From positions 1 through 6,039 of the forward strand of contig JBDTBU010000211.1 of NCBI GenBank assembly GCA_039923935.1: DNA of 6,039 bases, read 5' to 3'. Below, piece by piece: positions 1 to 5,142 of this stretch. This DNA comes from Paraktedonobacter sp039923935. GTDB lineage: Bacteria > Chloroflexota > Ktedonobacteria > Ktedonobacterales > Ktedonobacteraceae. The translations under genes were made by a program, and so were the position numbers. Position 1 is the first letter of the stretch. Each line of letters starts with the position of its first letter. The notes under the pieces are model-generated. The model was not told the origin of the DNA, did not search any database, and worked only from the letters and a program-made list of their open reading frames with translations.

Positions 1-9
1 GAAACATTC

Positions 10-37
10 TGTTTTTTGGAAGAAATTGAGGTATAAT
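10..37 (+). promoter_or_regulatory. Probable promoter of the protease gene
   Basis: A perfect -10 hexamer TATAAT lies at 32-37. The -35 region is weak: TGTTTT at 10-15 with a 16-bp spacer is the best candidate. Transcription would begin near 44, giving a leader of roughly 84 nt before the ATG at 128. If the promoter is real, the in-frame TTG at 26 lies upstream of the transcript start and cannot be the translation start. Confidence 0.45.
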
Positions 38-127
38 TCTGCTAGCGATTGTTCCTCTGACAGACATTTGGAGGTTGTTATCCTGGATTTTGAAGATAAT
101 TCTCGACAAAGAATAAGGGTGGAAGAT

Positions 128-2020
128 ATGTATCAAAAACAACGCACCTATGGCTCTCGTGCGTGGAGACATTCTTTATATACGACGTGGCTGTTAGGGG
201 TGGTTTGCCTAGCGCTGTTGTGCCTGGGCAGCATGGGAGGCGGCGCGTTGACTGTCTATGCCGATGGCGTACCCGGTGGAAATATCGCGGACCCCGTGGT
301 GCAGGCTGCTGATATTGCAAAGCCGGCAGTTGTGCGTATTATCACGATAGTTACTGGGCAGTTGAACGTGACGTTTCCCAATGGGCAGAGTGTGACCTTC
401 CCAATGACGCCTCAGAGAGGAGCCAATGGCTATCCTCTGGCGTTGTCAGGCACGGGCGCATTTATTAGTGCACATGGTGATTTGTTGACCGCCGATCACG
501 TCGTTAACCCAGTTCAGGACGACAAGGCTGGCTTGGATCAAGGTTTGCAACAACTGGCTGCGCAAGATATCGCTGATTATATCAACCAAAACCTCAAGCC
601 AGCCCAACCAGCCTCGCCAGATCAGGTGGTACAAGAACTAGCCAGTGGGCAACTCGCATCGACTTCCCAATACCAACCACAACAAAGCCAGGTCTACCTG
701 AGCACCGATTTTAGCGGACCTTTGAGCGCGTCCAATATGGGTAGCGTTCCATTCGCGAAGGTGGATCAGATTAAGCAGCATAGCCCGTTTAGTGCTCTGG
801 ATATCGCCATTATCCATGTCAATGGGATGGATAATATGCCGATGCTCCAACTGGGCAATTCTGCCGCCGTGCAGCAACAGGATAACCTGACGATCATTGG
901 TTTTCCGGGTAACGGCGATGTTGGTGGCAACAACCCCACAGATTTGCTTAGCTCCTCAATTAACAAAGTACTGGTCAGTTCCATTAAAACCACGAACAGC
1001 GGTGCTCCACTGATTCAGGTAGGTGGGAATGTCGAGCAGGGTGATAGTGGGGGGCCAGCACTGGATAGCACTGGCAATGTGGTGGGCATTGTGAGCTTTG
1101 GCGCGGCAGCATCGAGCGGCAGCACCAGCTTTTTGCGGACCAGCGATAGTGCCAAGCCGCTGATCCAGGCTGCTGGTATCAATACGACGCCCTCAACTTT
1201 CCAACAGCTTTGGAGCAAGGCTTTCAACGATTATGCTGCGAAGTCTCCTAATCACTGGCATCAGGCCCAGCAAGAATTCCAGCAAGTCAAGGATCAATTC
1301 CCACAATTTAAAGCGCTCACTCCGTTCTTGCAGTATGCTACCACGCAGGCGCAAACAGAGAGGTCAACCTCGTCAACAAACCCGACTTCTCCAAGCACGA
1401 ATAGCGGCGTTGGGGGGATCAATCCTCTCCTGTGGTTCTTGTTTGGTGGAATTGCCCTGGCGGGTGTTTGCCTCATTGGTGGCGTAGCGTTTGCACGTCG
1501 AGGTAAACCAGCGGTGGCAACCTCCTATCCTGTGGCAGCAGGCCAGATGCCGAGTTACCCAAACAATCAGGGCTATGGTATGCCACCTACGAATGGGCCA
1601 ACCACGCCTCCATGGGCGCAGGGCGCTGTACCACAGACACCGCCATTAACACAGAGTATGCCAGGCGCTATGCCGCAAACGCTATCTGCTATCCAACCAG
1701 CAGCCAATCAGCAGCCCGCAGTGTATGGGCAGAGTCAGCAATATCCTCCAGCCACGCCAATGCCTGCGCAGCAGCAAAGTTACCAGCCGCGCCCAGTTTC
1801 CCAGGCGTCAGGTCTGGCTGCGTTTGGTGCGCCAGGATCTTCCACCATACAGCCAAACGATGCTACGTTTGTAGCTGCACGCGTGGGCAGTAGTAGCGCT
1901 CCCAGTGGGCAGTGGAGCACTTGGCCGTGTGGACACACCAATCGCTTCGACGCACGTTTCTGTGGTATCTGTGGCGCATCATTGCCGCCCGCATCTGGCG
2001 TGCAGCGATCCCAACCATAA
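128..2020 (+). CDS. Membrane-anchored HtrA/trypsin-like serine protease with C-terminal zinc ribbon
   Basis: This is a predicted envelope serine protease of the chymotrypsin/HtrA fold, 630 residues from the ATG at 128. That start is chosen because AAGGGTGGA lies just upstream (115-123) and a signal/anchor helix follows directly. An in-frame TTG at 26 would add 34 residues, but it has no ribosome site and precedes the likely transcript start. In 630-aa numbering, a hydrophobic segment at about 20-43 ends in a VYA-D signal-peptidase-like site. The catalytic triad is readable as His124 (TADHVV), Asp225 (ALDIAII) and Ser307 (QGDSGGPAL). About 100 residues separate His and Asp, more than usual for HtrA, and include a helical Gln/Ala-rich insert. 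No PDZ domain is seen. A second membrane helix at about 431-455 is followed by RRGK, then a Pro/Gln-rich linker to about residue 600. The end is a small zinc ribbon (CGH then CGIC, about 601-618). Inferred topology is protease outside and ribbon inside. The substrate is unknown. The fold and catalytic class are secure. Confidence 0.88.
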   Translation: MYQKQRTYGSRAWRHSLYTTWLLGVVCLALLCLGSMGGGALTVYADGVPGGNIADPVVQAADIAKPAVVRIITIVTGQLNVTFPNGQSVTFPMTPQRGANGYPLALSGTGAFISAHGDLLTADHVVNPVQDDKAGLDQGLQQLAAQDIADYINQNLKPAQPASPDQVVQELASGQLASTSQYQPQQSQVYLSTDFSGPLSASNMGSVPFAKVDQIKQHSPFSALDIAIIHVNGMDNMPMLQLGNSAAVQQQDNLTIIGFPGNGDVGGNNPTDLLSSSINKVLVSSIKTTNSGAPLIQVGGNVEQGDSGGPALDSTGNVVGIVSFGAAASSGSTSFLRTSDSAKPLIQAAGINTTPSTFQQLWSKAFNDYAAKSPNHWHQAQQEFQQVKDQFPQFKALTPFLQYATTQAQTERSTSSTNPTSPSTNSGVGGINPLLWFLFGGIALAGVCLIGGVAFARRGKPAVATSYPVAAGQMPSYPNNQGYGMPPTNGPTTPPWAQGAVPQTPPLTQSMPGAMPQTLSAIQPAANQQPAVYGQSQQYPPATPMPAQQQSYQPRPVSQASGLAAFGAPGSSTIQPNDATFVAARVGSSSAPSGQWSTWPCGHTNRFDARFCGICGASLPPASGVQRSQP

Positions 2021-2055
2021 GCACACAGGTTGTTTCGTTTAACGTAGTATAGCTG

Positions 2056-2136
2056 GTGATAAAAGAATGAGGTATGAGATTGATTGACGCGCTTTTCAAG
2101 CGCGTCAATCAATCTCATACCTCATTCTTTTATCAC
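2056..2136. terminator. Bidirectional terminator: 39-bp perfect inverted repeat, 3-nt loop
   Basis: Arms at 2056-2094 and 2098-2136 are exact reverse complements over 39 bp, with loop TTC. The hairpin begins 35 nt after the protease stop codon and lies 7 nt beyond the fabI stop codon on the opposite strand, so it sits between two convergent gene ends. The outer part carries AAAAGAA on the left and TTCTTTTA on the right. Read from either strand, a GC-containing inner stem (about 26 bp) is therefore followed by a U-rich stretch, as expected of a two-way Rho-independent terminator. The stem is much longer than such terminators need. Whether the extra length has another role is not visible here. 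Confidence 0.8.
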
Positions 2137-2143
2137 TGCACAG

Positions 2144-2917
2144 TTATGCACCCATGATACTGTAGCCAGCATCGACAAACATAATCTCGCCAGTGATGGC
2201 GCGGGCTAGATCGCTGGAGAGGAAAAGCGCGGCGTCGCCGACTTCGCTTTGCTCGATGTTGCGGCGCAGGGCTGAAATCTCGCTGGTATGGTTGCGGAAG
2301 GTGGTAAAGCCAGAGATGCCCCGTGCGGCCAGGGTGTTCAGGGCACCGGCTGAGATGGCGTTGACGCGGATATTGTGCTCGCCCAACTCGTAGGCCAAGT
2401 AGCGTACACTGCACTCCAGCGCGGCCTTGGCCACGGCCATGACGTTGTACTTGGGCATGACGCGCTCGCTGGCCTGATAGGTGAGCGCCAACATGCTGCC
2501 GCCGCCAGCCGCCAGCATCAAAGGTTGTGCGCGACGTGCCATCGCAGTCAGTGAATAAGCACTCACATCCAGAGCGGTGAAAAAGTCTGCGCGGGATGTC
2601 TGCAAGAAGGGATTTTCCAAAGCTCCCTTGGGCGCAAAGGCCACTGAGTGGATGAGGATATCCAACGTGCCATCAAAAATCTTGCTAACCTGAGCAAACG
2701 CGCTATCCAGATCTGCATCATTCTGCACATCGCACTGAATGGTCGAGGTGCCCGGAATCTGCTCTGCCAGTTCTTTGACGCGTCTCTCCATCGGCTCGAT
2801 ATACGACAGAGCCAGCGTGGCTCCTTCGCGAGCTAGGGATTGAGCGATGGCCCAGCCGATGGAATTTTTGTTGGCGATCCCAAAAATAAAGGCTTTCTTT
2901 CCTTCAAGTAAAGGCAT
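2144..2917 (-). CDS. fabI: Enoyl-[acyl-carrier-protein] reductase, FabI type
   Basis: This is a predicted NAD(P)H-dependent enoyl-ACP reductase, which catalyses the last step of each fatty-acid elongation cycle in the cytoplasm. The 257-aa length matches the family (about 255-265). The atypical SDR nucleotide-binding start is clear (GIANKNSIGWAIA, residues 13-25), followed by CDV at 62-64 and the IHSVAFAPK segment at 89-97. The catalytic tyrosines align as Tyr147 (LTY) and Tyr157, with Lys164 in YNVMAVAK, matching E. coli Tyr146/Tyr156/Lys163. The C-terminus ITGEIMFVDAGYSIMG is typical. Two oddities: the usual SAGPI-T-LAA loop reads SAGALNTLAA (Ala192 for Pro), and the usual YNVMG reads YNVMA. 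GAGGAG lies 7 nt before the ATG and fixes the start. It is the last gene of a minus-strand operon, 30 nt after the rhodanese gene, and ends at the shared hairpin terminator. FabI is strongly preferred over other SDRs because of the NKxSIxxAIA and double-Tyr signatures. Confidence 0.95.
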   Translation of the reverse strand: MPLLEGKKAFIFGIANKNSIGWAIAQSLAREGATLALSYIEPMERRVKELAEQIPGTSTIQCDVQNDADLDSAFAQVSKIFDGTLDILIHSVAFAPKGALENPFLQTSRADFFTALDVSAYSLTAMARRAQPLMLAAGGGSMLALTYQASERVMPKYNVMAVAKAALECSVRYLAYELGEHNIRVNAISAGALNTLAARGISGFTTFRNHTSEISALRRNIEQSEVGDAALFLSSDLARAITGEIMFVDAGYSIMGA

Positions 2918-2947
2918 ACTACATCTCCTCTTTGATAATCCGAATAA

Positions 2948-3301
2948 TTAGAACTCCATGGAATAGCCCCGATTGGCCCATCCGTTCATGCCATTCGCCA
3001 GATTATAGACCTTTTTCAGGCCCGTGACCATAGCGATTTCACTAGCGGACGCGCTTCTCTGGCCCGAACGGCACACAAAGATGACCTCTTCATCTGCTGA
3101 CAGGTTGAGTTCTTGTAAAGCGTGCCCAAAGGAATAGATTCCATTGAGCGGAACCAATGTGGCTGCGGCGATATGGCCGCTTTGCCATTCGTCCAGTTGG
3201 CGTACATCGATGACGCGAATACCCTGCTCAATCATGCTTTTGGCTTCGTCGGTACCAATCGTGGTATATGGAAAAGCTTCGTTTTCGTCTTCGTAAGGCA
3301 T
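2948..3301 (-). CDS. Single-domain rhodanese-like sulfurtransferase
   Basis: This 117-aa protein consists of one rhodanese domain, the usual size for stand-alone GlpE/PspE-like proteins. It has VIDVRQLDEWQSGHIAAA (about 30-47) near the start. The active-site loop is CRSGQRS, with Cys77 as the predicted persulfide-carrying residue, and the family ending GMNGWANRGYSM follows. No signal peptide is seen, so it should be cytoplasmic. The activity is predicted to be sulfur transfer from thiosulfate or a protein persulfide; the acceptor cannot be told from sequence. AAGGAG at 3312-3317 lies 10 nt before the ATG and immediately after the upstream gene's stop codon, which suggests translational coupling. 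It sits between a winged-helix-like gene and fabI in one operon. Nothing visible explains a functional tie to fatty-acid synthesis. Confidence 0.93.
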   Translation of the reverse strand: MPYEDENEAFPYTTIGTDEAKSMIEQGIRVIDVRQLDEWQSGHIAAATLVPLNGIYSFGHALQELNLSADEEVIFVCRSGQRSASASEIAMVTGLKKVYNLANGMNGWANRGYSMEF

Positions 3302-3318
3302 TGAAGGAATGCTCCTTT

Positions 3319-3561
3319 TTAATGAGTGCTAGTGTATTGTTCAAGCCAGAGGCGTCCCAGTATTGTGAGACTGATGAGATATTCATCGCCCACAAACGCC
3401 ATTGTCAGTAGACCCTGCTCTTCCATCTCGCGAAAATCGTCAGTGATTAGGAAATACTGGCGTACCAGGCGGGCCAGATCGCTCTCCGGCAATTGTTTCC
3501 AGATCATGAGTTCTCGCAAAACGGCGGCAAATTTGGGGCCACCATCATCAATTGCCCGCAT
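3319..3561 (-). CDS. Small winged-helix-like protein of unknown function
   Basis: This 80-aa protein is the first gene of the minus-strand operon. The reading frame stays open upstream to 3702. The ATG at 3561 is preferred because GAGGA lies 9 nt before it, and because the likely promoter (3624-3652) would start transcription downstream of the longer alternatives. The protein has two or three amphipathic helices (about residues 9-45, including LARLVRQYFLITDDFREMEEQGLL). A hairpin-like strand pair then leads into ISLTILGRLWLEQY. The pattern 'EExGLL...Y.ISLTxLGxxWLE' resembles the recognition helix, wing and last helix of PadR/MarR-like winged-helix folds. That resemblance is my inference; no specific family is recognised. 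It could be a small regulator of its own operon or a protein-interaction module. The gap to the rhodanese start is 17 nt. Confidence 0.65.
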   Translation of the reverse strand: MRAIDDGGPKFAAVLRELMIWKQLPESDLARLVRQYFLITDDFREMEEQGLLTMAFVGDEYLISLTILGRLWLEQYTSTH

Positions 3562-3623
3562 ACGTTCGTGTCCTCGTATCTCTTGTGTGCAGGAGAGGTT
3601 GGTTGTATTCTCCGCGCGTTCAC

Positions 3624-3652
3624 AGTGTAACAAATTCAGCATCCGAAAACAA
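3624..3652 (-). promoter_or_regulatory. Probable promoter of the winged-helix/rhodanese/fabI operon
   Basis: Read on the minus strand, TTGTTT (3652-3647) is followed by a 17-bp spacer and TACACT (3629-3624). The -10 is preceded by TGT, giving an extended -10 (TGTTACACT). Hexamer agreement with the sigma-70 consensus is partial (3/6 and 4/6), but spacing is ideal. A start near 3617 gives a leader of about 56 nt before the ATG at 3561. No operator is evident. Confidence 0.45.
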
Positions 3653-3686
3653 GTGAAATTTGCACTCGACGCCGTTTGAGCAGGTA

Positions 3687-3695
3687 TGCTATAAC
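3687..3695 (+). promoter_or_regulatory. Possible extended -10 promoter of hutI
   Basis: TGCTATAAC at 3687-3695 fits an extended -10 element (TGnTATAAT with one mismatch). No -35 hexamer occurs at the normal distance; TTGCAC at 3660-3665 is too far (24 bp). Transcription would start near 3702, about 40 nt before the hutI ATG, leaving room for AAGGAGG at 3725-3731. No palindrome resembling a HutC-type operator was seen in the gap. Confidence 0.35.
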
Positions 3696-3742
3696 TACAC
3701 ACAGGAAGCTACTTAGAAGCAAACAAGGAGGCCCATCCAGCC

Positions 3743-5023
3743 ATGTCCGATCCAAATTCAACACAAGCAGAGATGCAGGCCAGTACCGTTATACGCAATA
3801 TTGGACAGCTCGTAACCGTCGCGCAACAGCCGTTACCCGGTGCCAGCGGTCCTCTCCAGGTGATTTCTAACGCAGCCGTGGCAGTGCATCATGGGAAAAT
3901 TGTCTGGCTTGGCCCAGATAACGACGCTGAGCCGTTGTTCCAGCACGGCCACGGCGATGGCGTCGCGATTATTGATGCCGAAGGTGCGGTGATTACGCCG
4001 GGCCTAGTGGACTCGCATACGCACCTGATATTCGCAGGTGATCGGGCGGCAGAGTTTCATCTGCGCCGCCAAGGTGTGAGTTATGGCGAACTATTAGCCC
4101 AGGGGCGCGGCATCCTCACAACCATGCGAGCCACGCGTGAGGCCGATACAGAGACGCTGACCGAACTGGCGTTGGCACGTTTAAATTCGTTACGCCAGTA
4201 CGGTACAACCACGGTTGAGGTTAAGACAGGGTATGGTCTGGATGTCGTCACCGAAGAGACCTGTCTGCGCATCATTAACAGCCTGAACTCCATTGAATCC
4301 ACGCCCAGCTATCAGCATGACCGCGTGCGCGTGGTGCCGACCTTCTTGGGAGCGCACAGTGTGCCGCCTGAATACCAGGGCAAGCGCGAGGAGTATGTAC
4401 AACTGGTCATCGAAGAGATGCTGCCTTCGTTCGTGGGTCTGGCGCGTTTTTGCGACGTTTTTTGTGAACGTGAGGCGTTTACGCAAGAGGAGTGTCGGCG
4501 CATTCTGACTCGCGCTAAAGAGTTGGGCTATGGGCTGAAGGTTCATGCCGAACAACTCAGTCCCTCCGGCGGCGCACGTCTGGCCGCAGAACTGGGTGCG
4601 ACCTCAGCCGATCACCTGGATTTTGCCAGCGATGAGGATCTTGATGCTATGCGTGAGGCTGGTGTTGTGGCGACGCTACTACCTGGTTGCTCATACACGT
4701 TACGCACGCCCTATCCCTCAGCGCGGCGTTTCCTAGACAAGGGGCTGAATGTCGCCCTAGCTACCGATTTCAATCCAGGCACTTCCTACTGCGAGAGTAT
4801 GCAGACTATGCTCAGCCTGGCTATGTCAGCTATGGGCATGAGTTTAGATGAGGCTCTGACTGCTGCAACCATCAATGGTGCACGAGCGTTGGGTCTGCAC
4901 GAGCGTATTGGCAGCCTGGAGGTCGATAAACGCTGCGAGTTGGTGCTCTGGTCGATCCGCGATTATCAGGAAATCGGTTATCACTTCGGCACCAATCTCG
5001 TCCACTCAGTGCTGCGTGTATAA
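3743..5023 (+). CDS. hutI: Imidazolonepropionase
   Basis: This enzyme hydrolyses 4-imidazolone-5-propanoate to N-formimino-L-glutamate, the third step of histidine degradation, in the cytoplasm. It is a metal-dependent amidohydrolase of 426 aa, close to the usual 400-420 with a slightly long N-terminus. Family signatures run throughout: ITPGLVDSHTHLIFAGDRA (84-102), TTVEVKTGYGLD (156-167), TFLGAHSVPPEY (200-211), GLKVHAEQL (264-272), SADHLD (288-293), LLPG (312-315) and ATDFNPGTS (340-348). Predicted metal ligands are His92, His94, His268 and Asp342, matching the family's H-x-H/H/D set. His291 is the conserved ADH histidine. All are intact, so the enzyme should be active. AAGGAGG lies 11 nt before the ATG, a slightly long spacing. 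The gene is divergent from the fabI operon. No hutH, hutU, hutG or hutC lies in the window, so the rest of the pathway must be elsewhere. Confidence 0.97.
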   Translation: MSDPNSTQAEMQASTVIRNIGQLVTVAQQPLPGASGPLQVISNAAVAVHHGKIVWLGPDNDAEPLFQHGHGDGVAIIDAEGAVITPGLVDSHTHLIFAGDRAAEFHLRRQGVSYGELLAQGRGILTTMRATREADTETLTELALARLNSLRQYGTTTVEVKTGYGLDVVTEETCLRIINSLNSIESTPSYQHDRVRVVPTFLGAHSVPPEYQGKREEYVQLVIEEMLPSFVGLARFCDVFCEREAFTQEECRRILTRAKELGYGLKVHAEQLSPSGGARLAAELGATSADHLDFASDEDLDAMREAGVVATLLPGCSYTLRTPYPSARRFLDKGLNVALATDFNPGTSYCESMQTMLSLAMSAMGMSLDEALTAATINGARALGLHERIGSLEVDKRCELVLWSIRDYQEIGYHFGTNLVHSVLRV

Positions 5024-5026
5024 ATG

Positions 5027-5085
5027 TTCCTGAGATTATGTGTTTTGCACCATCTCTGGCGGCGCAAAACGCACAATCTCAGGAA
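5027..5085. repeat. Long imperfect inverted repeat after hutI
   Basis: Arms at 5027-5048 and 5064-5085 pair over 22 positions with one A-C mismatch (5038/5074) and one T-G wobble (5041/5071), around a 15-nt loop. It begins 3 nt after the hutI stop codon, the usual place for a terminator. However, neither strand shows a U-rich tract in or after the 3' arm, so classic Rho-independent termination is doubtful. It may stabilise the hutI mRNA 3' end, terminate weakly, or form a structured leader for the next gene, whose start is 57 nt downstream. Both pairing exceptions are transitions, consistent with drift from a once-perfect palindrome. Confidence 0.7.
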
Positions 5086-5094
5086 GAGAAATGA

Positions 5095-5114
5095 AATGTT
5101 TCACGTGAAACATT
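5095..5114. promoter_or_regulatory. parS: parS centromere-like site (ParB/Spo0J binding)
   Basis: The 16-bp core TGTTTCACGTGAAACA (5097-5112) exactly fits the broadly conserved bacterial chromosomal parS consensus (TGTTNCACGTGAAACA in Bacillus). The palindrome extends two further bases each side to 20 bp, with no mismatch. ParB loads here as a CTP-dependent clamp and, with ParA and SMC, organises and segregates the origin region. The site is intergenic, 28 nt before the ATG of the CDP-alcohol phosphatidyltransferase gene. No parA or parB gene is in the window. Function is inferred from the exact consensus match. A chance 16-bp match in 6 kb is very unlikely. Confidence 0.88.
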
Positions 5115-5142
5115 GGGTGATCCAGAAAGTTACGGAAGAGCT

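Noticed and set aside
26..127. TTG-initiated N-terminal extension of the protease gene (34 extra residues)
   Set aside because: The TTG overlaps the -35/-10 region of a promoter with a perfect TATAAT, has no ribosome site, and encodes a polar stretch. The ATG at 128 has a ribosome site and directly precedes the signal/anchor helix.
1780..2118. Minus-strand open frame of 112 codons overlapping the protease 3' end
   Set aside because: It lies antisense to the Pro/Gln-rich tail and zinc ribbon and starts inside the terminator hairpin. The composition is unlike a folded protein, and the sense frame is clearly coding.
2056..2136. Inverted repeat as terminal repeats of an insertion sequence or MITE
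   Set aside because: There is only a 3-nt loop, so nothing lies between the arms. No flanking target duplication was seen, and the position between convergent stop codons fits a terminator better.
3326..3679. Plus-strand open frame of 117 codons opposite the winged-helix-like gene
   Set aside because: The translation is Arg/Ser-rich with no recognisable motif and runs through the promoter region. The minus-strand frame fits the operon with spaced ribosome sites.
3562..3702. Longer N-terminus of the small winged-helix-like protein (starts at 3702 or 3642)
   Set aside because: These starts lie upstream of or inside the likely promoter at 3624-3652. The added Cys/Ser/Thr-rich residues look like translated non-coding sequence.
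4190..4555. Minus-strand open frame of 121 codons inside hutI
   Set aside because: hutI is unambiguous by motif across the whole region. The antisense translation shows no family features.
5113..5142. TTG start of the phosphatidyltransferase at 5113
   Set aside because: It overlaps the last bases of the parS palindrome and lacks a ribosome site. The ATG at 5143 has GGAAGAG upstream.
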